From Eunapius fragilis (Eukaryota; Porifera; Demospongiae; Spongillida; Spongillidae): 64,000 bases of DNA. Every line of letters starts with the position of its first letter. Position 1 is the stretch's first letter. Shown in pieces: positions 1 through 11,203 of the stretch. The stretch covers positions 8,728,763 through 8,792,762 of the forward strand of contig OY811973.1 of NCBI GenBank assembly GCA_963681505.1. Direction: 5' to 3'. The translations under genes were made by a program, and so were the position numbers. The notes under the pieces are model-generated. The model had not been told where the DNA came from, did not search any database, and worked only from the letters and a program-made list of their open reading frames with translations.

Positions 1-545
1 AAGCATTGGTCACAAAATGGGTCCTCCTGGTGTCTAGCTGCTTCTGTTAATGAAATGGAAGGCTCCACTTGTCAGTTGTTCACTACGCACACTCATAGTT
101 CCGTTATATCTTTCGAAATCTCTTGCCAACATTCAAAACATCATGTTGACACTTGCAGAGAAATATATAGGATGATGAGTTTAGAAGTAGCACAATTCGG
201 AGCAAAGTCATTCCTCAATCGGTAAAGGCTCTGATCTCCACCCACAATTTCAAAAATAACACAAGGCAAGCAAGATAGGTCTAAACTTTCTTGATAAATA
301 CGGGGATCCTAAGTGACAGATTTTCACCAATCACAAATGATAGTGTTCTGTGTTGTTAGTTGTACCTTTCTGCCATCCTCTTGGCAGAAGAATGTATTTT
401 CTGTCAGCCTTGACTCTGATCTAAATATAAAAGAAAACACATTTGTACAAATTAAAAACCAATACATATCCAAATTAGTTTGACCTCTTTATGCTTAAGT
501 GATGTGGACAGTGCGTCTTCCCGTAACTTTCCACTGAGATTCCCA
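1..545. other. no gene recognised
   Basis: AT-rich sequence upstream of the integrase remnant. I saw no domain, no convincing splice-bounded ORF and no strong repeat. It may belong to the same decayed element. Confidence 0.4.
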
Positions 546-1020
546 TTGGGTATGCCTATTCCCTCTCTTCAATTTCATCTGAATAGTCATTCGTTTCAAG
601 TAGTTCGCTTTGAATGTTTTGACTTTCCATTGCACACACGTCCAATTGAATCCCTTTATCTGCCAAGTCTTCCTCTAACAACATTGCACTTAGTTGTGTT
701 GGAAAGAGGACAGTTTGGACTCTTTGGCCAAATACCAGTTCATACGGGGCTGCTCCTGTAGAATACATGTGGGTGGATACATGTACAGCTAAATCAATAC
801 ATATTACTTACAAACTATCAATGATAACCATTCACTCCAAGGCGGTGTCTTCGCCCCACGGCACTAATTTCAGCAGCCATCTTTTTGTGCAGGGTTTGAT
901 GCAACATTTCTAGCACTCTTAGCTTCCCAAGCGCGTATGCAAAATTGAACTTAGACCAGTGGTTCACACAGTGAAGTATCCACTTCTTAGTCCCATGAGG
1001 AAGGTGCCTCACAATGAGAT
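545..1020 (-). pseudogene. decayed transposon integrase (Ginger/KRBA2- or gypsy-like)
   Basis: Two minus-strand pieces resemble one integrase. The piece at about 818-1012 reads RHLPHGTKKWILHCVNHWSK, like the start of an rve-type integrase core, where the first catalytic Asp normally sits nearby. The piece at about 556-768 contains APYELVFGQ, typical of the region just after the core, followed by an acidic tail. The middle of the catalytic core is missing and the pieces are separated by non-coding sequence, so this is a broken mobile-element gene. Assignment to Ginger/KRBA2-like rather than Ty3/gypsy rests on remembered motif style only. Confidence 0.5.
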
Positions 1021-1029
1021 CAATCTACA

Positions 1030-2780
1030 GAATGAGTGCAAGCAGTTATTCCGCTAGCTGAAGACTGCCTAGCATGGGCTGGTAGTCAATCCCAATAGTA
1101 ATTCAAGTTGAGCAACGTACAATGATGATCTTAAGTACTATGCCACAATGGGAATGGTTTTGTAAGCATTTTAATTAGCACTTTCAAAGCTGTGGAGTAC
1201 AACTTACAACAACCAGCCCCAGTATAGATCTCCCCTGCATGTACATATATATAATAGTGTACTAGTACCTGCAATCTGCAGAAGAAGCCATTTGCAAGAA
1301 TTGGCCTCAGAGGAGCAGTTGAGAGCTGAGTTTTCTGAAGTTGACACCTTGGGCACAGAGAAAAAAAATTTCTCTAACACACTTCTTGGAACATCATGAT
1401 ATAAACTCTGCAACTGAGCACATGCAGGGTGAGACTTGTTCGTTATAGAAGAGAACCACTGATGTTTTTAAGAAGCGTAATCACGGTACATGTTAATATA
1501 GTGGCGTGGGCACGGGAGGCTATTGTATATTCATGTGCTCGGAGTGGTTAATGGCGCCGAATGAACGAGAAATGTGCAATTACTTTGCACAGCTGTATCT
1601 CCGTAACGGATCAAGTAATAATTAACGAACAGTACAAATCAATAGGTACAGGATCCCTCGTTCATACCAAAATCGAAGTGAATTGAATTTTTCCTGCAGA
1701 AGGATATGGCGGGTTTGAACCCCAAGGGGTATCAGACGTTGTAATTGGGAAAAAGCTAATGCAAGAGACCAAAATCGATTTTACCAGTAGGACATGGTGT
1801 ATATGAAGTGTTGAAAATAGGAAGTCAGTAGCGCTTACAGTTCTGGAGATGTAGTGATTTCAAAGTGAATCATTTCTATAACTCTATGCGATATGCCATT
1901 TTCTCGTGAACTGCTATTGTTTAAGTTCACAACGAGTAGTATGCACATTGACAATTTCTCTTTCTTTTCATTGTGTGAATCCTACTTCTTCATCAGGGAG
2001 TAAGTTATTAAGTTATGCATGTACACAGTTACTTGTACAGTATTTGTATTGCGGATGGTATGTAGAGAGGTCTAAAAGTAGCAATAGGGAGGTGGTGACT
2101 GCATATGATAAATCATCAGGTGTTTGAATTATAAAGGGTGTCAAAATAAGTAATTGCATGTGCTTACATGCAAATGCAATTAACTCATTAACAGGTACAT
2201 GTATGTTAATACAAGGATATAGGGTTGAAGTCAAGGATAGTATAAATAGCATGGGAGCAAGGATTGACTGAAATAGAAAAGTGAAATATACCTTATGTAT
2301 CTCACATTGTATGTATGGAACCCTAATCGATAAATGTTTTACCAGATGAAGACATTTTGCATATCAGTTAGCAACGTTACAACATTTCACCTATGACTAC
2401 ACCCTTATAGAGCATAAATGGAAGTGTGTATAATTTAATACTACGATAAGGATTTAAATGTCTGTCGTTAAATTATTTTCGATAATATAATTCAACTGAT
2501 TTACTGCTGAACATACAATGATCTTCTTATTGCCACCAGATCTTTGTTCTTGAAGTGTATAACTACACAATACTAAGTGATGATTTGATAGTCCAGCAGT
2601 ATTAATGAGATCAAATGAAATAAATAATTGGTTTCGTCATCATGTTTGTAGCCTCCATGCTCATTTGCGCTACCTTTTGTCGAATGTGAACAACAGTCAG
2701 TGCATTGTTTAATTCCACATGTTGTCACCTCATTGATGCATGTGTATTGCTCTGCTTTTCTATACCCTCACCTCCCATAT
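1030..2780. other. non-coding; diverged dispersed repeat at ~1490-1900
   Basis: No gene recognised. The stretch 1490-1900 shares phrases with 7690-8090 and 9640-10030 (for example aattaacgaacag followed by acaaatcaatag), so it holds an older copy of a dispersed repeat. The remainder shows no domain or strong structure. Confidence 0.45.
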
Positions 2781-2784
2781 GAAG

Positions 2785-2868
2785 ATGACACCACTGTACG
2801 GGGCAGCTCAAAATGGTCATGCAGCTGTAGTGGAGATCCTTGTAAAGGCAGGAGCTGATTTGAACAAA
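2785..2868 (+). CDS. single ankyrin-repeat exon (orphan)
   Basis: The translation TPLYGAAQNGHAAVVEILVK followed by AGADLNK is one canonical ankyrin repeat: TPLY box, GH turn, helix 2 and the GAD loop. It ends exactly at a consensus donor (AAA then GTGAGT at 2869). A possible acceptor (tatgaag) precedes it. One repeat per exon is common in ankyrin genes, but no neighbouring ankyrin exon was found within the window. It is either an exon of a gene with long introns or a relict. Ankyrin repeats mediate protein binding; no specific role can be given. Confidence 0.5.
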
Positions 2869-3224
2869 GTGAGTCATGTAAGACGTGATGAAGTACTTAC
2901 AAGCAGAAGAAAGGTTGATCCAAATACATTTTATTCATTGTCTTGCATCAATGCATAATATTAACTATGCAGTCACTAGACTACATATCATCATTCGTCA
3001 GGTTTTGAATTATTGCAGACTACAATCTTTTGTAGGTACATGCGCCCTGTCATTTTATATTTAAACAAAAATAAATGAACACCCTACTCACCCTTCATCT
3101 GGAAATATATATTATGCATGCTGACATTATCTTCAATTGTTGTGTTCACGACAATCAAGCAATTGTGACGCTTTGTCAGGCAAGATATTAAAAACTGTAG
3201 CAATCATAAAACTTATGAGCCAAC

Positions 3225-3560
3225 TCTTTTTCATCACAGCCTATCACAACTTTGCAGTGCAGCTAGTGCAGCCAGTGCATATACTTGGCCAGCATAACCC
3301 TTTGGCTAATGCTCCTATATCACGTTTTTCTTCCTTGCCCTAAGGCAGACTCTAATTCCACCAGAGTTAGAAAACCTGTAGTGCACATCCTGAAGCATCT
3401 AGCACACAAGGCCCTGGCCTCTTTACCTATGCATGCGGTTGTGGACTTCCCACAAGGTGCAGCACCTCTATCCACCAGTCAGCATGTGGTGTGGCTCTTT
3501 TGTAACTCCCTCAGCTGGAAGAGCATCTGGGTGTCCTCTATCACCCACCTTAATGGTTTA
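3225..3560 (+). pseudogene. retroelement RNase H-end fragment (DIRS-like)
   Basis: A plus-strand phrase, VHILGQHNPLANA then ISRF, resembles the end of the RNase H domain of DIRS or gypsy-like retroelements (usual form HIPG..N.LADALSR). The following sequence, with STRV and a Pro/His-rich stretch, would fit the linker after it. Frameshifts and stops interrupt the reading. The stretch 3860-4130 has ORF-like sequence on both strands and may be more of the same element, but I could not place it. Confidence 0.35.
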
Positions 3561-4230
3561 CAATGCCCAGTGGCGAATCCTGGGGGAGGGGGGGGGTTCC
3601 TTTTGTTCGTCTAAATATATATTCATAGCCATATAGTGTTTTAAATTGTATTTTGAATGTATAGCTACCAAAAGCATTTTGAACAAATGCTCCTGCACCT
3701 ACCTCCTCTCGGTGAACACCTTGCAGCTGGTGTTATAGGGCATCTAATAGCAACAGATCAGAATACAGCCCAACTGTCTTAAAGCCATTACAATTCTGGT
3801 CCTGTCAGGATTGATGAGCTAGGGACCTGTGCACGCACAATCAGCTGATGCTACAAGTGGCCAAGAAATTATGGTCACCATAAGGTGTGGTGGGGGTGTC
3901 TGTTGCCCAGTTCAAGCAATGCATTATACTTGAACCACTGCGAGATCTCAAGGTCAATACTGGGGATCCCACAACAGGAGTCAATCCCTCACATCCCACA
4001 TGCACAGCTTTCAGATTGGCACCACCATCGCAGCTGCAATGGCTGGCCTTTCTTACACCAAAATTTTGCAACCTGGCTAGCCCAGTCTGGACCAACTTCC
4101 AGATTACTGGACCTGTTTAGCCTTGGAGTAGGGTACTCCCCTATTCACTCATCGGATACTCCTGCCTGGACCCCCTTTTTTGGAAATGAATCAATTATTG
4201 GAATCATTAATTCTAAATCAGAAGCTCTAT

Positions 4231-4737
4231 CCAGTTATCTAATCTTGAAAAGGTACTGACTGATGCTTCTAATGCCTTTAAAATACCATAAACTGGAAAC
4301 TCTGCTAAATATCTAACACCTCTTGCCCACCTCTAGCTAAGTTATTATAAATACCATTATGAAAATCCACATTTTATTGACGGAGATGGAGATTTGGTAT
4401 GCAGATGATGCCACTTGATGGGATATACTTAATGGTTACAAATCTGGGGACTAATGTATTTGTCAAACTCTTCAGTTACTGAAGAGTTTGACAAATACAA
4501 ATTTTCATTGCATTTGATTTATTATGAGTGGAAAATAATATTGCAATGGCAAAAAGTGGTCACCTTGAGCTGTGACATCATCTCTGTCAATAAAATGTGG
4601 ATTATCATAATAGTATTTATAATAAATTAGCTAGAGGTGGGCAAGAGGTGTTAGATATTTAGCAGAGTTTCCAGTTTATGGTATTTTAAAGGCATTAGAA
4701 GCATCAGTCAGTACCTTTTCAAGATTAGATAACTGAA
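4231..4737. repeat. large foldback element with ~150-bp inverted arms
   Basis: The left arm (4231-4381) reappears as its reverse complement at 4585-4737: cagttatctaatcttg on the left, caagattagataactg on the right, with similar matching throughout. The loop holds a second, perfect 21-base palindrome (4456-4498). No transposase is present. It fits a non-autonomous foldback element. Confidence 0.85.
4456..4498. repeat. perfect 21-bp palindrome with a 1-base spacer
   Basis: The arm gtatttgtcaaactcttcag plus t at 4456-4476 is exactly reverse-complemented at 4478-4498. It lies in the loop of the larger foldback. It could extrude as a hairpin or be a nested tiny element. Confidence 0.9.
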
Positions 4738-4739
4738 GT

Positions 4740-5205
4740 CTCCTTAATAGGTGTACCTTAAATGGATATCTGTCTTGCATACAGGTTCATTGCTTACACA
4801 AAGCAAAAGGATGTTTACACCAACAAATATTTCACTACTATTGGGCTGGTGAGGATGCATACACTATACCTATACACAACATTGCAGCTACTTTAATAAT
4901 TGTTTCACTACTGCCTCGTCAAATACCTTTGCCAATTCTAAATCTAAACGAAAGGAGTGTATGAGTCCTGGAGATAAGTTACATCTTTTGCTTTGGTTGG
5001 TAACAACACTGTATACTTCTAACCTTATATTGGAGATATCAGCAGCCCAGTGTCTGAGGTAAAACACAAAACAACTGACAGCAATTCTACACAGAGAAAA
5101 AGCTGACTAACCTTTTCACAAACTTAGGAAAAGTTTTTAATCTTGTTCAGCAGATTCATTCGTTCTATTGATGTATGCAATTTATCATTGAAGTAACTAT
5201 TACTA
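4740..5205. other. no gene recognised
   Basis: AT-rich intergenic sequence between two foldback elements. No domain or repeat is evident by eye. Confidence 0.4.
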
Positions 5206-5207
5206 CA

Positions 5208-5455
5208 AGTAAATAAAAAAACCTTCTCTATGAGAAAGTTGGTGGGATACAGGATTTGAAGGCAATGGTGGTGTGAAAAGATACAAGGGTCTGTAATAGT
5301 AAGGTAAGATGTCATAGTCCTATATTTAGCCCATTTGTAGCATATATACTATGTTCATGTTTTAAATATAGGACTATGACATTTAGAACTATCACATTTT
5401 CCCTTACTATTACAGACCCTTGTTTCATTGCTTTTTCCGTTAACCTTTTCAAAAA
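5208..5455. repeat. foldback MITE, family A, copy 1
   Basis: The inverted arms are centred near 5350. The left arm contains acaagggtctgtaatagtaa and catagtcctatatttag; the right arm carries their reverse complements. The terminal phrase gagaaagttggtgggatac recurs in the elements at 8460, 10058, 12650, 32915 and 34512, which defines a family. There is no coding capacity. Confidence 0.8.
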
Positions 5456-5459
5456 AAGC

Positions 5460-6690
5460 ACCACCAGCGAGAGCAACTCGAAAACTGCCTGCTTCCGCGA
5501 TTTTTAGTACAAGGTTTACTGCGGTCATATATATAAAAAGGGCTTCAAAAATTGTCCCTTATGCAAGACATTTGTCATTCGTACGGGACATCAGGTGAAT
5601 AAGGGAACTTAATAATTCAGTTAATTTGCCAAGTCTCAAGAATCTCTACCTGGGATAATGTACTTGAATCTATTCTCTTACCCATTCCATTGGTTTCCAG
5701 GGTTTGTAATTCATGTACTAAAGTCCTGGACAGCATTGAGGAAGTATACGTTTATTTAACATGTATTTTAATGATACTCATAGCAACTCAATCACCACAA
5801 TTCGGTAAAATATGTCAGCTATGTATGGTGATAAAACGAAACTTATATAGCGTAACGTGAAGTCAAAAATTCAAGTTTATTGGGGGTACTAAACAAAAAA
5901 TACTCAGTTTGACAATATTTCAGTACCGCGTCCAAAATTAAAAATCATATTTTGATTCTAAATGTAATGATATCTAAAAATACCGAATATCTCGTTTTTT
6001 ACTTAAAAACTGTCCATAAGATTTTCAAGACAAGTTTTTTTTAAGTTTTTGCCTCATTACTGGAGCCATATTCATTACCCACTTGCCTTGTGTAAGCAAA
6101 ACAACTCGCTGAAGTAACTGTGAACCCATAATTTACTTAACAGCTGTAATTGGTAAGAGCTAAGCCCTTTCCTTTGTAATACTGCCAGGGAATTCCTTAT
6201 CAATGAGCTGCGCAGCCCTTTTGTTTTATGGCGTTTTTATGTAAATGGTCAAGTGTTTTCAATGAAATAATTAGCTGCTAATTGTGAAATAATGTTTATA
6301 GTTATAATTCAACTCACTGAATTTTTTGTTAAAACGAGTTGGGCTAGTGAAACCAATATAAGGAACGTTTTTATCGGACCCCAAAGACACCTTTAAAAAA
6401 ATGGCACATTATTTTTACTTCCTTACTGTTCAGTTTAAGTGTACCACTGCATGCATGCAGTCCAGTGCAGCTGTTAGGATGTCTCCAGAATGACGATAAG
6501 CCTACAACATGACATGTGCTCTTCTTTATCATCTCACACATCACTCCCTTCCTCAGGCCATTAAATACAATTGTTATAAATACTATTAATTTCATTCTTT
6601 TACACATGAGTGTGTTCTAGAAGACATGTACAGCTGAATGCTTTGAAGATAAAAAAATGTATACTACACGCATGCACAATTACAGTACTA
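5460..6690. other. non-coding, includes the segment missing from copy 2
   Basis: No gene recognised. About 5721-6431 is absent from the second duplication copy and could be an insertion here or a deletion there. I found no clear terminal repeats on it. Confidence 0.45.
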
Positions 6691-6696
6691 TCATTG

Positions 6697-7350
6697 TTAA
6701 ATTTTAAAAACAGAGTTTGCTAAGATTCCTCCACACATCAGTTTGGAGTCTATTGAGCATGGGAAGGAACACAGACTCTCTAGCATCGGTCCATGGTCTC
6801 CATACTTGTAACCACAGTAACACTCTCCACCATACTGCAGACCAAAGTACTTGTATCCTGAACATGCCTTCATGCATGACATTGGTTTATGCAGCTTTCC
6901 AATAAATATAGGAAGATCTCGATCCATAGCACTGTCCCTATGACAACCAAGGTATGTAGCATTAAATGGATCAACTCTATAGATGGCATTTCTAAGAATT
7001 TTGCCATACTTTCCCAAGCTTTCTGAACAAACAGGACACTCACTTTCCTGTACTTGACCATATATTCCAAATGCATTTCCACATGTGCACACAATTGTTC
7101 CATTTGGTTTTGACTGGAGTCCAAAGTAGAGGTACAAACGATCCTTACAGAATGTTCTGCAGCTCGATACCACATCAGACTCTGATACTGATTTTGACAT
7201 CCAACTTCCACTCAGGTCTGAGAACAGGTCCACATCTTTGAAGCATCCAATGTATCCACTGTCGTCTGATGGATGAAGTAGAAGAGTGATGTTATCCTCA
7301 TCATAGACAAATGTAGAACTCCTTTCCTCCATATCGTTTACAGGTTTGCT
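6697..7350 (-). CDS. 3' exon of a WSC-domain protein (two WSC domains)
   Basis: This open exon encodes about 217 residues and ends at a stop at 6697. It starts after a probable acceptor (aaaatag, exon from 7350), because an in-frame stop lies just upstream and no preceding ATG is needed. Two WSC domains are visible. The first begins GYIGCFKDVD and includes SSCRTFCKD, YFGLQ and CTCGNAFG. The second begins ATYLGCHRDS and includes MSCMKACSGYKYFGLQYGGE, CYCGYKYG and a final CSIDSKLMCGG. WSC domains are extracellular, disulfide-bonded putative carbohydrate-binding modules. No membrane segment follows. Upstream exons were not identified. A frameshifted duplicate lies at 31157-31824. Confidence 0.75.
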   Translation of the reverse strand, partial: SKPVNDMEERSSTFVYDEDNITLLLHPSDDSGYIGCFKDVDLFSDLSGSWMSKSVSESDVVSSCRTFCKDRLYLYFGLQSKPNGTIVCTCGNAFGIYGQVQESECPVCSESLGKYGKILRNAIYRVDPFNATYLGCHRDSAMDRDLPIFIGKLHKPMSCMKACSGYKYFGLQYGGECYCGYKYGDHGPMLESLCSFPCSIDSKLMCGGILANSVFKI

Positions 7351-8460
7351 CTATTTTAAATGAGGATGAACAAAATTAGAACATTGCACAAGTACAAATG
7401 GAACAGCAAACTTACAGATTGTCAAGCATATATATGCTTCACATTATACACGTGCAAGCATATTGCAATCAGAGGAAGCAATCAGGATTATGGTACTAAA
7501 ATCTAGCATATTACATGTATTCCGCTTCAATATATCTTTCTCCTGTGGTTTAAAAATGGTAAGGAGGAAATTGATTAACTGAGTTGCACAGCTGTCTTGG
7601 CTAGTTTTTATTTATTTTAATATGGGGAAACATTGAAGATGTGCAAAGCGAAGTCTACAACTTGTCAACATAACTGAGGCTTGATTAATTGAAAGGTTAA
7701 TGGCGCAAAACGACAAGGAAATGTGCAAGTAGCCGTGTCTCTGTAACGAATAAAGCAAAAATTAACAAACAGAACAAATCTGTGTGAAAAAATATAAGTG
7801 TGTTTTGAATTTGAAAAGATTTGGACTCTCCTGGAAGGATATTATTGTATGTTGGACCCCAAGTGGTAATGCCCTTTGCATGTTCTGGAGGGAAATGTTG
7901 ATTTTTAAATATACACGTGGTGTACCTTGATATGGACCTTGATATGGAAAGAAGGTAGCCGATAGACCAAAGCGTTGGGAAGACGTAGCGATTTAGCATG
8001 AAGCATTTAAATAACTTCTTTAATGTGAATGGACATTTTTGAGTGAACTCTCCTACACCTGCTATGGCATACTGTAAGCCACACCTGCACATCCATAGCA
8101 CTATTACTTCGCTATAGCCAGCACACTTTGGTGTTCATATCGCTGCTTTTGGCTAGTAAAGTGGCCTTCACGTAATCAGAAAGGCGATCCTAGCAAGGAG
8201 CGAATAACTCCAAAAGCGAGTCGTTATAGAAATCATCAGAAGAGAACAAGGCTAAAGCCTGTGAGCACGCTATAAGGAGAATCACATGCATGCATAGCGG
8301 CAGCTGATCCAGAAAAAAGGCCTATAAGTGTGTCAGCCACATCTCAGTGAGTCCAGAAAATATTTCACACACCTGTAGGACATTATGCATGCTGTTAGTG
8401 TGCGAAATAAGGAATATTACATTTTATATTCTTGTTCAATATTACATTTTATATTCTTGT
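7351..8460. other. non-coding with dispersed repeat (~7690-8090)
   Basis: Intronic or intergenic sequence upstream of the WSC exon. The stretch 7690-8090 is a diverged relative of the repeats at 1490-1900 and 9640-10030. No gene seen. Confidence 0.45.
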
Positions 8461-8745
8461 TTCCTTCCTTTTTATACCACTATTGCTTGCCTGAGGAAGT
8501 TGGTGAGATATAGGATTTGAAGGCAATATAGTAGTGTAAAATGGGAAAACAAGGGTCTTACCATAAGAAAAATTTTAATAGTTCTATATTTAGCACATTT
8601 GTTGGATATTATGTTATTTAGTCGTGTGTTAAATATAATGACTATTTAATTTTCCCTTATTGTAAGACCCTTGTTTCTCTATTTTTACGCTACTATTGCC
8701 TTTAAATCCTATATCTCACCATCTTTCTCATTGAGAATATTTTTA
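8460..8745. repeat. foldback MITE, family A, copy 2
   Basis: The inverted arms are built from gttggtgagatataggattt and caagggtcttac on the left, with reverse complements (gtaagacccttg, aaatcctatatctcacc) on the right. The nearly identical partner is at 32915-33200 within the duplication. The short ORF crossing it is a chance product. Confidence 0.8.
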
Positions 8746-8749
8746 GTTA

Positions 8750-9620
8750 CTTGTTTCATTGATTTTTTGCTCATATCGCGCGCCTCTGAATGGTTGGTTC
8801 ATCCCGCCCCACCCCCATCCCGAAATCGATACGCAGCTTTGACTAACAAAAAGTTTCACACGAAAAGACGATTGAAGCACCAATGAATTTTCTGTTGTTA
8901 TACAATTATTTTCATATCTAATTATTCTTCTTACACAGACCGATAAGTTGATAGCTTAAATCATTAGCTACTGCTCCTGTTGTTTGGTATTGGTAATTCT
9001 AAACTTGTCAAGTACCTTTTGTAAAAATACGAGTAGCGCTTTGTATAGCCCAAATCTAATAGTACAATTACCAAAATATAACCTAGACTATTTGATCACA
9101 GAAGGCACTCTTCCAGCTAATTCTGATGCCATTGGTGAAATTTCCAACATTTAAAAGTTTTCCTATACCGAGTTATGCGTAGTCAAGAAGGAGGAATATT
9201 CCGGGACTGGGAACGAGGACAAGCAGGACCCTTGTTTTTTTCTACGGCCGCGCGGCCTTGCGACATAAAAAAAATCGACGAAACGGCTCGTTTTCGTCTT
9301 CTCGTTTAATCCGAGTCTCGTTTTAAACGGGTCGCGAATTCACATGCAATCCTATATGGAAGTTTCTTCCGAATCCGATAGTAGAGTTGGGGGCGGTGCG
9401 CCATAACCAGCGGAGGGGGGAAGGGGGGGGGGGGGGGGGGGTGCCATTCTGGGGCCGATTATTCGGTGTCTTCACTTCAAACAAATTTGACCCTAATCAG
9501 TGCCAACTCCAATGCCATTCTGCTTAGTACATTACGTAAATGAAAAAAAAAAGCAGCCATTATGTTTCAATCACTTTCTGCTTAGGTTTATCCTTATCTA
9601 TGGACAATAATAGGAAGCAG
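8750..9620. other. non-coding, includes poly-G run 9423-9441
   Basis: No gene recognised. A 19-base G run interrupts it, and the duplicate copy has a shorter run at the equivalent place. Confidence 0.5.
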
Positions 9621-9621
9621 A

Positions 9622-10030
9622 CCATGCGGGAGATGCAGCCATTTTAAAGTGAACGATTTTTATAACCTTACAACGAGCGATCCTTTTCGCGTCAGTGATA
9701 ACTTTATATAATTATACAGTTCAGGCGAAAATGAACCCTTGCGTAAAAAATGATTCACTTTAAAATGACTGTATCTCCCGCATGTTTTGGGCTATCAACT
9801 TAATCGGTACATGTGCGTACGTAGAACAGCAATTCGTCCTAGTCGTTGCAAAGATATTGCGCGGGTACATTTTCCCGCTTGATTCCCTCCAATCAACCGG
9901 CGTGTCATCACATGTATTGAAGGCGGGTGCGTAAAGCATTGGCGCGATCGAGCGGGAAAATGTGCCCGCACTTTGCACAGGTAACGGCTAGAGTAAAAAT
10001 TAACGAACAGGACAAATCAATAGCGACATG
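9622..10030. repeat. dispersed repeat with internal inverted repeat
   Basis: The phrases catgcgggagatgcagccat and ttttaaagtgaac near 9625-9655 return inverted near 9755-9785 (gattcactttaaaatg, then tctcccgcatg). The right part shares aattaacgaacag and acaaatcaatag with 1620-1645. It is duplicated at 34078-34480. Confidence 0.65.
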
Positions 10031-10057
10031 ACCGTTATACGGGTATATACAAATAAT

Positions 10058-10200
10058 AAAATCATTCTCTATGAGAACATTGGTGGCAATAGGATTGGAT
10101 GACAATAGTGGTGGGAAGGAAACATGGGTCTAATAAGCAGGGAAAATGTAATAGTCCTATGAGGACTTTATGTTTGTGAGCTATTTATAGTATATGGAAC
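10058..10200. repeat. half copy of foldback MITE family A
   Basis: Contains tctatgagaacattggtggc and aatagtggtggga, followed by gggtctaataagcaggg and atagtcctat, matching one arm of family A. The opposite arm is missing. Confidence 0.6.
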
Positions 10201-10209
10201 AGTGTCCAG

Positions 10210-10395
10210 CAAAATCATCCTTATGATACCTTATCAAATTTTCCATGACAAGCAAAAGAAAAGTAACGCTTGCATTGAAATGTATGGCTAATTATAAATT
10301 CAGTGCCTAATAACTTTATGATGGGTGGTCCCATCTTGGATGCGTAAGAACCATTTGATAGAAGCTCTTTGGAGTTACGGAAAATGAAAAAATTT
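10210..10395. repeat. dispersed repeat shared (inverted) with 52240-52390
   Basis: The phrase gaaatgtatggctaatta with flanking sequence ending tggatgcgtaagaac is found reverse-complemented near 52260-52370 at moderate identity. The function is unknown. Confidence 0.6.
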
Positions 10396-10565
10396 GAAAA
10401 CTATCCAGAAGGGTGATATTGCTGAACATTGTTCCCATATATTATATACCAATTTTTGCATTCGTCATTATTATGAACTATCTCCCTTAGATTTCAATCA
10501 TCAAGCCTCGATTCAGTGTCTGTAACCAATGCAAAAAATTTCGATAAAGGACATATGGTGCTACT

Positions 10566-11112
10566 ATCGTCCAATACTGTAGAACTAGAAGTGAGAATGA
10601 AGAATCTCCTTTTAAAATTAGAAAAAGATACGATGGATTTAAAACAAGGGCGTAGTGGGTACCACCCTATACTGCGCCCTTTACATTTTAGTATTTTTTT
10701 GTTTCACTTCAGATTCACGCGGGAGTCACACAGATCGATTCCTTGCTGTGAAAGTAACTCATTACCACCCAAGTACAATATGTAGACCCTCGCTAAAACC
10801 TAGAGCGATGCATAGTTAACGTTTTAACCCGGACGTTCCAGAGATACGTGTGGTACGTTTAATTACCGGGTTAAAACATGCTCAAGGTTTTAGCGAGGGT
10901 TTACAAGTTGTATTTAGCTACTTTCACTGCGAGGAATCGATCGGTGTGATCCCATGTGAATCTGAAGCGAAACAAAAAAGATACAAAAATGTGTAATGAG
11001 AAAATGTGTAATGGCCCTCTTTTTAGAATCCCCCGTATCTTTTTTCTGTTAAGATTTTTATTGTAAAAGCAGATTCGTAATTCTCTCTTCAAGTTCTACA
11101 GTATTGGACGAT
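10566..11112. repeat. long foldback element; duplication breakpoint in its loop
   Basis: The terminal sequence atcgtccaatactgtagaac at 10566 is mirrored by gttctacagtattggacgat ending at 11112. Further pairing runs through the arms (ctcgctaaaacct with aggttttagcgag; ttttaacccgg with ccgggttaaaa). The centre is near 10839. In the second duplication copy only the left half exists (to 35318). No transposase is encoded. Confidence 0.85.
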
Positions 11113-11127
11113 GGGGTCAATACAGAT

Positions 11128-11128
<1 letters not shown>

Positions 11129-11162
<34 letters not shown>
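11129..11162. repeat. 34-base poly-C run
   Basis: An uninterrupted C homopolymer directly between the foldback element and the glycosyltransferase exon. The length is likely to be unreliable in the assembly. Confidence 0.9.
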
Positions 11163-11203
11163 TTGCCCTCCCCCACACCGTACACAATAATGATTTCACG
11201 TAC

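Larger units (their letters stand above)
5606..10848. repeat. segmental duplication, copy 1
   Basis: This block matches 30767-35318 at very high identity in the same orientation. It covers the WSC exon, two foldback MITEs, a poly-G tract and non-coding DNA. Copy 2 lacks about 710 bases present here (roughly 5721-6431). The right boundary lies in the loop of the palindromic element at 10566-11112. Differences are mostly single substitutions and small indels, so the duplication is recent, or the two blocks are haplotypes misassembled in tandem. Confidence 0.9.

Noticed and set aside
1700..1740. tRNA-like T-loop phrase (gggtttgaacccc)
   Set aside because: No acceptor stem, D-arm or anticodon arm could be folded around it.
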